From assembly GCA_947561395.2 (NCBI GenBank), contig OX387195.1, positions 26,675,126 through 26,739,125 on the forward strand: a stretch of 64,000 nt of DNA. Reading direction: 5' to 3'. Under the pieces are notes generated by a model. That model saw only the letters and a program-made list of their open reading frames with translations, searched no databases and was not told the DNA's origin. This DNA is from Buxus sempervirens. Its lineage: Eukaryota > Streptophyta > Magnoliopsida > Buxales > Buxaceae. This document shows positions 54,340 through 64,000 of this stretch, piece after piece. Both the position numbers and the translations under genes were made by a program. Each line of letters begins with the position of its first letter. The first letter of the stretch is position 1.

Positions 54340-55376
54340 ATGGCCTCTGGTGCACCAAAATCAGCTGCATTCGTCCTCCTCATCCTGAATTTTGTGTTAT
54401 ATGGTATCGTCGCCATTATCGCTGGATGGGCTGTGAACTATGGGCTCGAAAATACACCTCAAACAGGTAATACGAGGGTGCGGGTTACTACTTGACTTTT
54501 CAATATATCCTTGTTGTATTCAAACCCAGCTGATGTTTCTGTATCTTCCATCATAGTTGATGACTAAATTCATAGGTTAATGAATTCATTTGGACTTACT
54601 AACAGAGCAAGCCATTTAAGCAAGTTAAGAAATTTTGCTGTCCCTGTTATGAACACACCTAATTCCCTGTGCAGCATCCACTTTGATACTCCCGGTGCAG
54701 GCATTTCCGATATACTTTCCAATCGGGAACATAGCGACAGGGTTCTTCGCCATTTTCTCACTGATTGCCGGGCTTGTCGGTACTGCTAGTTCCATTGCTG
54801 GAATCCACAATGTACTTCGATGGAATCTGCCCAACATGCTCTCAGCTGCAGCATATTCTCTCATAACTTGGGCCCTCACACTGCTAGCCATGGGGTAAGT
54901 ACATACCAGTTCATGTATCTCTGTGTGTGTATGTGTTTTGGTATGGTACCCTGACAAGAACTTACAGCAAAACAAATCAGCTATTTCAGCTTTATCTATC
55001 ACTGCAGATCTGTAGATCAACAACCTTATTCAAGCAAACTTAGCTAACAATATATCCTCTTGCAGATTAGCGTGTAAAGAGATTAGTATAGGCTGGGCAG
55101 GCTCAAATTTGGTAAGTACAGATGCAAACAAGAGAAAATTGGTGTGTAACACATGCAATGTGTATTTTTGAATAAAAAATATCTCCATGAATTCAAATGA
55201 TTAATTGTTGAAAAAACTAATAATCTGATGATTTCTTATGGTTTGATTATATTGATTTGCAGAGGACTCTAGAAACACTGACAATTATTCTTAGTGGCAC
55301 ACAGTTGTTATGCATGGGCGCAATCCATGTTGGAGTTGCAGAACTAGGTATATATCATGGAACAGGAAGAATGTGA
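54340..55376 (+). CDS. AWPM-19-like four-helix membrane protein
   Basis: Exons 54340-54466, 54675-54894, 55066-55111 and 55263-55376, totalling 507 nt, or 168 residues. It begins MASGAPKSAAFVLLILNFVL. Four hydrophobic segments are visible: about 10-32, 50-78 (FPIYFPIGNIATGFFAIF), about 95-118 (SLITWALTLLAMGLACKEI) and about 133-155. The motif pattern FPIYFPxGNxATGFF, with LACKEI and RTLETLTII near the end, identifies the AWPM-19/PM19 family of plasma-membrane proteins, often induced by abscisic acid, dehydration or seed maturation; the rice member OsPM1 has been reported as an ABA importer. Regulation here cannot be read with confidence. Neighbours agree with At5g18970 in Arabidopsis. Confidence 0.92.
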
Positions 55377-57483
55377 GTTAAAATCTGGGTTTGGAGTGAA
55401 TTGCTTTACTGAAGTGTTTTCTTTCACTCTTTTTGTTTATCAGTGCATAAGATATCCAAGTGTGTAAAGTGTGCTGTCAATATATGAAGTTCATGTCCTT
55501 TCAAATACAGTAAAGTTGTGCAATTATGCATCCAAGAAATGTGTTTCAGATAATCAAATCATGGTATTCAGATTACAGAGAGAAATCATCTGTTATTTTG
55601 CAAGCAACATTGTCTCCAAAAAGCACATCAATAATCCAAGTACTACCCACAAGATCAGTTTCTTGTTTCAGTGTTTTTTTACCATTTGCTCTAGACGAAA
55701 TCTGGAGAAGTAAATTTACACTTGCACAGATGGGTATGCGAGAACCTGCTCGTTGCTTGAAATGTAGCATGTTTGTGGGGAGAAAATTTAAAAATAGAAT
55801 AGCAAAATTCAAACCTGAGCAATTATCTAACCAGTACGCCAAGAGATCTGTAGCAATGAACTTTGCATCAACGACCTCCAGTGGTCTAACCTTCCTCATA
55901 GATAATACCATCACATCATCAATGTGAACCTGATTTACATCTGCGTCTGACAAGACAGCCTGCACATCATTGCTTCTGGTCATATGACTAGATCCTTCAA
56001 TAGGTCCAATCCAAATCAAACAGGTCTTGGCTGATTCAGCAGCTCGAAGCTTGATAACTGGTTCAAAAATATATGGATATCTATCTTTCCATGTGATCTC
56101 TTATATGAATGATTTGGATGATAAGTTGGGATAGCATTGTAACACAGTTTGGAAACAAAGTATAAGAATGTAATGGTTATAAGTTATAACCATCCCATCA
56201 TATTGACCTTTCAACTAAGAGATCTCCTATTTGTGTCCAAGTCCTTGCCTTCGGCGCTTCTGGGCTCTTGGACCACCCATAATCCTATAATTACAAGACT
56301 TGTGTAAAGATCAATCTGCATAAACAATAGGAGTGGTAGTAAGAAACACTTTATCCACCGTGGCATATAACTGAATAATGAAGATTTATAAAATGCTTTC
56401 AACTACAATCCGAAGCACAGTTACCACCCAAATTCAATAAAGATGCCTTCAATTACAATAATCATCCAAAATCAACAGTTGGAAATTACAAAGTTACCTT
56501 TCCAATCTCATGAAGAGAAACATCATCCAAACTCATATTTCTATAGGCATATGCTTGACTCCTTAATTGCACCATTAGTTTTAGGAAAGAGAAAAGAGAT
56601 TAATACTCCACGCTTAGATGCCAGTTTTGATGAACAAACAGCACCACAAAACTGATCTCCACTGATATCCATAAAATGAAACCTCCATTCCACCTTGTGA
56701 GCCAAATGCAGGGCCTCAAAAAGTTGGATAGCTAACAAGTTAACAAAAGCTGTCTTTTGAGTATCAACAACATTACACCAGCTCAATCCGCGAACTTTTT
56801 AGTTTCCATGCCACCAAGACACCAGCGTCAAGATAAACAAAGTAAAAGCCAAGCCTACAAAGGACTCGCCGCATGAAGTTTGTTTAAATATAGAAACCGA
56901 AGTTAACCATTAATAGCAGATGCATCAACAGGAAGCTCTAAATAAGATGAAGAAAGCAGGAGCATGTGTAACTATCCAATTGGAATCCCTTAATTACAAT
57001 GTATGAACACGACCACTCAACTGGTAAATCAACAATACCTTGTTTATATATTAGTTGGGATTGGCAACACAGTCCTTTCCCTATGTTCCAGCTGGTTATG
57101 ATCAGAGACTGGAAATAACTAAAAATTATTAACCCCAAAAAAGGATAAAATAAAATAAAAATTACCCTAATCAACCAGAAATGTACTCCATCCATATGAA
57201 AAAAAAATACAATAAAAGTTATCTTCATAGGACATAGTGCTTCTCAAATAGAGTCAAGCTACAGCATGCCAAAGATGCCACCTAGCGTAGTAGATAAATC
57301 TGTAATGACAGAGGCCCAGGCTTTATTCCATCTTCACCCAATAGCTTACCAGCCATTGCATTCTAATCCCTCATTGCCCTACTACATGTGTGTCTATTCA
57401 TTATGTATATTATTGAATTTTGTGTGCATATGTATAGAGAGAGATAGATCTTACCTTTGTTCTTCTGCAAATATATATCAATA
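55377..57483. other. Spacer between AWPM-19-like and FRS genes
   Basis: Mostly 3' UTR and AT-rich DNA. A 149-codon open frame on the minus strand (55573-56019) has balanced amino acid use but no family I recognise, and no intron-exon context was found. The 3' UTR of the FRS gene probably runs below 57484. Confidence 0.4.
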
Positions 57484-59892
57484 TCATGGTTGTATACACA
57501 TTTTGTGCCTCTTCATAGGCTGTTCCAAGCTTAAACTAGCATCATTGCTTTGAATATTTTCACATACCATTCTTTTTATAGGATCAAGAGTTTTTCTACC
57601 CTCTTGGAGTATCTTGAAAGCAAGATTGTAAGTTTCCAAAGATGCCACCCCTGATTCAATATATTTACGGGCTTCTTCTCGTAAACTCCAAATCATCAAA
57701 GCTGTGTGATCTTGAGAACTACCTTGTGATTCTGCCCCACGTATGATACCATACTCCGCATCTCTTGTCCATCTATGTAAGATGTACCGAGATGGAACCT
57801 CCAGCATATTTATCTGTTCAAAAACTCTTAAAACGTGTCTACATAGCATGCCTTCAAACTCAAACATTTTACAGCTACAATTCACACTGAAATTCGATCT
57901 ATCAAATGTAATGGTATACCTCTCGATGCCATTCTCATACTTTTGCACCATATATCTACTGAGAATCCCCTCCTCGTAAATCTTTTTTATAGAATAACTC
58001 TGGCAAGCTAAAAGTTCCTTTTGAAATACTTGGAACAAAGTCCTAGTGTAAAGCCTTTCGCATTGTTCTTCCATTGGTGTTTTTGTATTTAAAGTCACCC
58101 CTGAATTAGCTGTAACAAGATCCTCTATACTTTCCTCCTTACGACGTAGTTCAACAGCCTTTTCATAAAGTGAAACAAATTCAGTAAGAGGTGTTTGAGC
58201 ATTCACCAAATTACCAAAAAATGATGTCACATTTGAAGACATAGTGATGCCTGCAAAAAATGAATCTCGTACATACGCAGGAACCCAATACTCCCGCTTT
58301 GCGTACATTTCTTTTAGCCAGTTATTGTCTTCCAACTTGTATTTGTTGAGGAGTGCCTTCCAAGCAGATTCAAACTCATAGGGCATCTGACTCTGATGAA
58401 TGCAATTTTCATATTCATCTTTAAAATCCTTATGGATCACTTGTAGATGACTCAAATTTTCCTGTTCCTTTGCCCTGATTTGCCACATGGAAAAACAATG
58501 ACGGGTTCTTGGGAAGACTTGTGCTATTGCTTGTCTCATGGCCTCATCTTGGTCAGCTATTATTGATAATGGATGGCTCCCTGACATTGCACGAAGCCAT
58601 GTTTGGAACAACCAAATAAACGACTCCTTAGATTCATCTGCAATTAAAGCACAACCAAGGAGCACGAGCTGCTTGTGGTGATTAACTCCAATCAATGAAG
58701 CAAAAGGTACCTTGTATGCACCTATCCTATATGTGGTGTCAAGAATAACTACATCACCAAACTGACTGCACGAAAACCTAGACCTGCTGTCAGCCCAGAA
58801 AACATTCAGGCACCTTCCATCATCCACTTCTACTGCATAGAAGAATCCTGGATCTTCTGCTTGCCTGGACTGAAAATACTCCAACAGCACACAGTACCAA
58901 TCGCTTCCGATGCTACTCTTCCGACCAACTTTGGTAGGATTCCTTATACTCTGTCCAACGAAACCCACTTTTTCCGATCCAACACCCAGCTCATTCTGAG
59001 CAGATCTAATTGAAGCAGTCTGCATTTCCTGTTGAGAATAAGGAAAAGGAACTTCCATTCCAGTCTCTAGAGCATGATTATGGTCATCCTGAAACCTATC
59101 CACGATCCACTTCCCTGGTTCTCGTCTCTGTACCCTAATGAATGCCCGACAACCTACCCTTGAATGTTGTTGAAATCCCTCCTTTGAGCAAACATATCTT
59201 CTGGATGTAATGGATCCATCGGTCCTTGAACGGTACAATTGACCTATACGAATTCTAAAACCTGACTTGATTGCGTATGCATTGTAAAAGTTATACACAT
59301 CATTTGCTGAACTGAACTCCATACCCACATAAGGGGGCTGTCCTTCATTTTCTCTCCTTCTGTGGCTTTCAAAATTTATAGTTCCAGGAGGGTATGCTTG
59401 TGCATCCATCTCTTTAAGCACTGATATAATCTCACGTGACCCTATTCCTTGTTCATCAAATATATCGCTTAATGAATTCAGTGTTGCGGATGTTTTACCA
59501 TGTGAAAGAGGTGGTTGAACTTTGACTGATGAATCAAGTTCATGATTGTGTTCCTTCCGAAAGGAGTCTACAACCCACTTCCCCGATTTTTGTCTATTTA
59601 CCTTTATGAATGCCCTGCATCCTATCCTTGAATGGATCTGAAATCCCTCCTTGGAGCAAACAAATCTTCGAGATGTAATAGACCCATCAACCCTTGAACG
59701 ATGCGTTTGACCAGCCCGAACACTGAAGCCCGATTGCTTTGCATAAATGCTGTAGAATTCCCGTGCATCTTCTGCAGAATCAAACTCCAAACCCACGTGT
59801 GGTTCAAGATTTGTTTCCTGTCTGTCCTTTTCATTCAAATGAATTTTGACACCACCATCTCCTACACCAATGATCTTCCCCATCCTCACCAT
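57484..59892 (-). CDS. FRS12: FAR1-related sequence protein with two FAR1 domains (FRS7/FRS12-like)
   Basis: A single exon of 802 residues. Two FAR1-type DNA-binding domains lie at about 30-120 (HVGLEFDSAEDAREFYSIYA ... KEHNHELD) and 190-275 (YVGMEFSSANDVYNFYNAYA ... DDHNHALE), each keeping the Cys-Cys-His-His pattern. A MULE-type transposase-derived domain follows (about 340-470: DVVILDTTYRIGAYKVPFAS, SIIADQDEAMRQAIAQVFP). A SWIM zinc finger comes near 660-675 (CSCKMFEFEGMLCRHVLRVF). The family was domesticated from Mutator-like transposases and acts as nuclear transcriptional regulators; FRS7 and FRS12 are linked to flowering time and circadian output. Length, double FAR1 layout and neighbours fit FRS7/FRS12. 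Start: MVRMGKII; an overlapping uORF precedes it. Confidence 0.9.
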   Translation of the reverse strand: MVRMGKIIGVGDGGVKIHLNEKDRQETNLEPHVGLEFDSAEDAREFYSIYAKQSGFSVRAGQTHRSRVDGSITSRRFVCSKEGFQIHSRIGCRAFIKVNRQKSGKWVVDSFRKEHNHELDSSVKVQPPLSHGKTSATLNSLSDIFDEQGIGSREIISVLKEMDAQAYPPGTINFESHRRRENEGQPPYVGMEFSSANDVYNFYNAYAIKSGFRIRIGQLYRSRTDGSITSRRYVCSKEGFQQHSRVGCRAFIRVQRREPGKWIVDRFQDDHNHALETGMEVPFPYSQQEMQTASIRSAQNELGVGSEKVGFVGQSIRNPTKVGRKSSIGSDWYCVLLEYFQSRQAEDPGFFYAVEVDDGRCLNVFWADSRSRFSCSQFGDVVILDTTYRIGAYKVPFASLIGVNHHKQLVLLGCALIADESKESFIWLFQTWLRAMSGSHPLSIIADQDEAMRQAIAQVFPRTRHCFSMWQIRAKEQENLSHLQVIHKDFKDEYENCIHQSQMPYEFESAWKALLNKYKLEDNNWLKEMYAKREYWVPAYVRDSFFAGITMSSNVTSFFGNLVNAQTPLTEFVSLYEKAVELRRKEESIEDLVTANSGVTLNTKTPMEEQCERLYTRTLFQVFQKELLACQSYSIKKIYEEGILSRYMVQKYENGIERYTITFDRSNFSVNCSCKMFEFEGMLCRHVLRVFEQINMLEVPSRYILHRWTRDAEYGIIRGAESQGSSQDHTALMIWSLREEARKYIESGVASLETYNLAFKILQEGRKTLDPIKRMVCENIQSNDASLSLEQPMKRHKMCIQP

Positions 59893-59896
59893 TCAT
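59831..59896 (-). promoter_or_regulatory. uORF overlapping the FRS start codon
   Basis: On the minus strand an ATG at 59896 lies four bases before the assumed FRS start at 59892, in another frame, and ends after 21 codons at TGA (59833-59831). A possible 5'-UTR intron acceptor (CTGAACAG) lies about 20 bases upstream. It may reduce initiation at the main start. Confidence 0.35.
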
Positions 59897-60876
59897 GCAG
59901 GTGCTCTACAACCTGTTCAGAGGAGAGGAAAAAAAAAATAATATAAAATAGTAACGCTCACACCAAATTTGCAAGCCACAACTATTCCCTTAAAGCAAAA
60001 CACAAAGAAGCCAGAAATCATGCATAAAATCAACTCCATCCATGATCATGGAAATAAAAAAAATTGAACTAAATGAGATTGACAAAAAAGAAAACAAAAA
60101 CAAAAACATCAACGCTTCATAGAAAAACTGGCTTAGAGAATGATACATGAGGTCAACTTCCTTCCCCCTCTCCAGATTAAATGCAGAGATCGACGAAAAA
60201 ACCATGATTGAGCATTATTTAATCAAAATACCAATAATGACTAAATGACTCACAGGAGGTTTTTACATACTGATACCTGAGGTCACGTTTTTTCTCACTC
60301 TCTCCAGATTAATTGCAGATATCAATGAAACAAGATTCTCTACATGTTCAACAATGTGAGGCATTCTGAAAAATTTTCCCAATCAAGCCCCGGTTAAATC
60401 ATGATTATGGGTTTTCCAACTTTGCAGCTCCGTAGAACAACAATAAGCGCGGAATTTAATGTTCGGAGACGAAAAAAACGGATCTGCATATGGGGATTTC
60501 TCTGTGTATTCCATTCAAACAAGTACAGTGCATCCCAAAAGCCGTAACCGATAAACAGAAAATTTTGGCTGTAAAAGCCATTAAGAGATCTTGATCATCC
60601 ATTACTGTACTGATTGATTCATTAAACAAGAACAGGATAAAATTAAGAGAGAGAGGACGATGAAGTAGATTACCTAAAATTTGGGCTTCTTTTTTGGACG
60701 TTGCAGCAAACATACACAGGAAAGGTTTTGGTGCCTGAGAATCTGAGATTTAAAGCGTATCTGTCTGAATATAAGTCTCGTCTGCCCTTCTAAGGTGGTT
60801 TTGTCCTTAAAGATTATTTGGGAATAAAATGATTTTTATAAATAGTTTCAGAACTCGTGAAAAGAATTCAGATTCA
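59897..60876 (-). other. 5' leader and promoter region of the FRS gene
   Basis: Probably a multi-exon leader on the minus strand: donor-like GGTAATCTACTTC at about 60675 and acceptor-like sites near 59917. No other gene. The region ends at the MITE near 60877. Confidence 0.4.
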
Positions 60877-61571
60877 ATTGGTTTTTAGTGATACTTTTCA
60901 AAATAATTCAGATCCAATCCACCAATTCTTGAAAATTAAAAATTAGTAATATTTTTTAACATAATTAAGAATCAGTATCATTTTACTATTAATAAAGAAT
61001 TTCTTCCGAAAATACCCTCAAAAGACCTGCAAACCTCACTTCTACCCAAGGTTTACAGCAGCGTGCCGCCGAAATTTCGGTTTTTATGCCCCCAGCGATA
61101 CATTTTGCTGGGGGAAATCGTCAATTTGCATCGTTGGCAAAATTTCAACAATTTTGGGGCGAAACGGGGTGGCGTGCCAAGCAAAACGAATCAAAACAAG
61201 TGAAACAGAGAAAAAAATGTAAATTTTTTTTAGCGAAATGGAGCGGCGTGCCATCGAAATTTCGCCAAAATCCAAAAAAATCTAATTTTTTCCTCTTTTT
61301 GCCCATTTAAAATTTTCCGGCGTTTCGGCGGCACGCCCAACGGCACCGAAACTTAAAACCTTGCTTCTACCTAAATGAGTGAAAAGGTTTTCAAAGTATT
61401 TTAAGGGTGAAAAGGTTTTCAAAGTCTTTTAAGGGCATTGTTGGAAGGAAGTTTTTATGAACAATGACACTAATTCTCAATTATTTTAAAAAAGTATTAC
61501 TAATTCCTAATTTTTAAGAATTGACCGACTGAATATGAATTATTTTGGAAAAAATTATACTAAAAACCAAT
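60877..61571. repeat. Foldback MITE, family A copy 4, split by a hAT insertion
   Basis: Ends ATTGGTTTTTAGTGATAC and, inverted, ATACTAAAAACCAAT. Inner blocks CCGAAAATACCCTCAAAAG and AAGGGCATTGTTGGAAGGA match other family A copies. A 317-bp hAT-like element interrupts it at 61047-61363, so this MITE is the older of the two. Confidence 0.55.
61047..61363. mobile_element. Non-autonomous hAT-like element nested in a MITE
   Basis: Starts CAAGGTTTACAGCAGCGTGC and ends with the inverted form AAACTTAAAACCTTG; inner arms GCGTGCCGCCGAAA and TTTCGGCGGCACGC extend the pairing. A perfect 8-bp direct repeat CTTCTACC flanks it (61039-61046 and 61364-61371). No transposase. A clear insertion of one element into another. 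Confidence 0.75.
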
Positions 61572-62120
61572 TTCTCCAAAAAGAATATGGCTTTTTGCTT
61601 CCATATCCTTATATTATATTATCTTTATATCTACATCCTTATTTTTTTAATATTCATGGTTAGACCTTTACATTTTAGCATAAGCAGTCATAACCACACT
61701 TTAAAGTCTATTAACCTTTGTTGATTATTTTTAAACTAAAGTAACCTTCTATACAAACAAAGATATTTTGCATTGATTGATCTTTCTATTTTATCTCATA
61801 TTTTCATTTATGCCCTTATATTAATATATTTATTATCTATGTCATAAATTGTTGATATTAATTTCTCCATTAATAATTATTCATTGAAACTCGACCAAGC
61901 CATATAATCATTGGCTATTTAATGTTTTTTTATCTCAAAAATGTTACTTTAATCATTTAATAAAAAATAAACAACAAAAATTAACAGAATTTAATATTGG
62001 GATATAGCTGCAACTATTACACTAATAGAGAGGTATGGATGCAAAAAACCCAAAAAAATAAAGATCATATTTTGAAGACAACTTTGCAATTTATATTTTT
62101 TAATTAAAATTTATATTTTG
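61572..62120. other. AT-rich spacer
   Basis: A/T-rich sequence with many short tracts; no gene or element ends recognised. Confidence 0.5.
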
Positions 62121-62400
62121 CCCCCCTAACCTATTGAAATTTTTATATTCCATGAAAACCCCCTCTAAAATTTCTGGTTTGACCCCCCCAACTCATTGAA
62201 ATTTTTATATTCCATGAAAACCCCCTCTAAAATTTCTGGTTTGACCCCCCCCAACTCATTGAAATTTCTATATTTCATGAGAACCCCCTCTAAAATTTCT
62301 GGTTCCCTCCCCCCCCCCCCCCCCCCCCCAGACTCATTGAAATTTCTATATTTCATGAAAAGTATTAATTGAAATTTTTTTTTGCCCCCCCAGATTTGGA
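62121..62400. repeat. Minisatellite of about 66-bp units with poly(C)
   Basis: Four imperfect tandem units read ACTCATTGAAATTTTTATAT, TCCATGAAAACCCCCTCTAA and AATTTCTGGTTTGACCCCCC. The fourth carries a run of about 21 C residues near 62310-62330, which may also be error-prone in assembly. Confidence 0.75.
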
Positions 62401-64000
62401 GTCCTTGTTCTGCTACTGTATATATAGGGAGCAAATTATGCTTACCTCCCTTCTAATGTTTAACAACTGCATATACCTCTTATGAGGTTTCTAAAACAAT
62501 AGAAAGTATAACAAATTTTGAATTTAAAGAATTAAATCACCCATGATATTTAAATTGATTATCCCTCATAAAAATTTTATTTCAAATTTTAATAACATTA
62601 GCAGAGAGAAATATGCAGAAGAAAACAAAACTAGAATGGCGGTGTATACATATATACATGTGACATGAATATCACACGTGCATATAATTTGACAAATCTG
62701 ACTTATAATATATTATTTCCTAGGATCCAACATTAAAAAAAAAAAAAAAATTCAATCCTAATGTATTTGTTTATCAAGTGGGTCCTCTGTTAGGTAGAAT
62801 ATGTAGATCGACTATATTATTGAGCCAAACAGTAGCAAAATCTAGAAGGTACCGTCTGTTCTAACGTTAAACTCTTGGCTTTGTTCTTAAGAGACTTGGG
62901 TGTACTTACGAACCACCAGAAAAATTTTTTTTTAATTTAATTAATAAATGGATACAGGATATAACCTGCTACAATTTAGAAGTTGATAATAACCAAATTA
63001 AAAATATAAGGAATGTAACTTTTCTTGTATCTTCAAGCATTTGTAAACTAGAAAATAAAATAAATAAATAAATGGAGCTTTTTCATTTGCTTCACTTTAA
63101 AATAAATTTTTTTCCTTAGATTCCTGTCTTGCATTCTCTTGGTGCAAAGTATAAGCATCTCAGGAAGGATCTAAAGAAAAATGCATTACAAATACATACC
63201 CTACATCATGGTCTATTTACGTTTATACCGTTGTATTTTTTATTTTATGTATACCCAACCTTTCTAGTATAAGCATTGCATTTCTACCCAAAAGCTAAAT
63301 TTGAAATATCTTTTTTTTACATTAAAAATAAGTGATCAATTGCATACATCCTCCTATCTTATCACATTTTTATATATTACTTTATTATAAAGTTTTGCAC
63401 TGCTTCCCTAATGATATAAACCACTTACTGTAAATTATTTTCACAAAATAATAGAACTAGCTTTAAAAAATAAGTTCTTGACTTTGTCAATATATAAATA
63501 AGTTACAAAGTACATTCTCTCTGTTCAATAATCATAGTTCCACCTATTTGATTTTTTTTTTAATTTTTTTTTTCAGGTATCCTCCAGACAACAAGAAAAC
63601 ACAGATAAGTGAAATTTTTGCTATTAGGTATTTTTTGGTTTTTTTTTTAATTTTCTTAGATTTTCTGGCAAAAATTATCAATGCAAATATAGAATAAATG
63701 TAGAGTTAATTTAATGAACCCACACTTCCAGTAATTTTCAGGTGAATAACAAAGGTATTGATAGACTGTTTGTCAGTAGCATAGGCTTCAATGGCTAAAG
63801 ATTTAATCTTCTATAACATTGTGAGGTTTTGAACCTTCCAGCTTGCACCTCTACCTCAGAAAAATGGCAAATCACTTTGCTCATATCTCTGTATATCAAA
63901 GATTAAGGCTTTAAGTGTGAGGTGGAGCTCAAGACCTGTCAATCCATGGAATAAAAACTCTCTAGGAAACCTTAAAAGTGCTTAACATTGTGCCAAATAG
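62401..64000. other. AT-rich terminal spacer
   Basis: No gene recognised. 62430-62510 echoes the dispersed repeat at 10.4 and 34.0 kb (CTTACCTCCCTTCTAATG, TATGAGGTTTCTAAAAC). A, T and TA tracts abound. The final 200 bp (63790-63990) are more balanced but show no long frame. Confidence 0.4.

Noticed and set aside
57484-59892. FRS gene as an active Mutator-like transposon
   Set aside because: No terminal inverted repeats flank it, it has the two-FAR1 plus SWIM architecture of domesticated plant factors, and it sits in a conserved gene block.

Overview
The window is nuclear DNA from a flowering plant. The genes have GT-AG introns, AT-rich spacers and plant-only families (TDY-class MAP kinase, MATH-BTB protein, AWPM-19 membrane protein, FAR1-related factor, plastid/mitochondrial guanylate kinase). 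The species cannot be named from the sequence alone.

Region 1 (1-16.8 kb) is a tandem array of three genes for secreted dienelactone-hydrolase-fold proteins, of the kind annotated in maize as endo-1,3;1,4-beta-D-glucanase. Copy 1 (902-3579) is a pseudogene. Copy 2 (7214-9441) keeps the Cys-Asp-His triad but has a stop codon in its signal-peptide exon. Copy 3 (12500-14815) has an intact 286-residue frame and signal peptide but has Ala where the catalytic Asp should be. The flanks are full of transposon relics and of a recurring short palindrome with a CACGTG-like centre.

Region 2 (16.8-60.8 kb) is a chain of conserved single-copy genes: MPK16-type MAP kinase (+), BPM-type MATH-BTB protein (-), an unrecognised conserved membrane protein (+), guanylate kinase of the GK3/V2 type (+), an ARM-repeat membrane protein (+), an AWPM-19-like protein (+) and an FRS7/FRS12-type two-FAR1-domain protein (-). 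From memory of Arabidopsis locus numbers, the same gene set is split between two duplicated blocks (At5g18960-At5g19010 and At3g06190-At3g06250), so this window appears to keep the order before that split.

Region 3 (60.8-64 kb) and the spacers are AT-rich and hold MITEs, minisatellites and AT-rich DNA without recognisable genes. Three non-autonomous hAT-like elements have perfect 8-bp target duplications (11364-12029, 26552-28072, 61047-61363). One Helitron has a textbook A/T insertion site (33127-33396), and several weaker relatives are present. A 5'-truncated LINE with a 17-bp target duplication lies in intron 1 of the dead hydrolase copy.

The conserved genes do not form a pathway; their grouping is shared ancestry of chromosome order. 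All exon structures were derived by reading splice sites and protein family conservation by eye. The complete multi-exon models have total lengths divisible by three.
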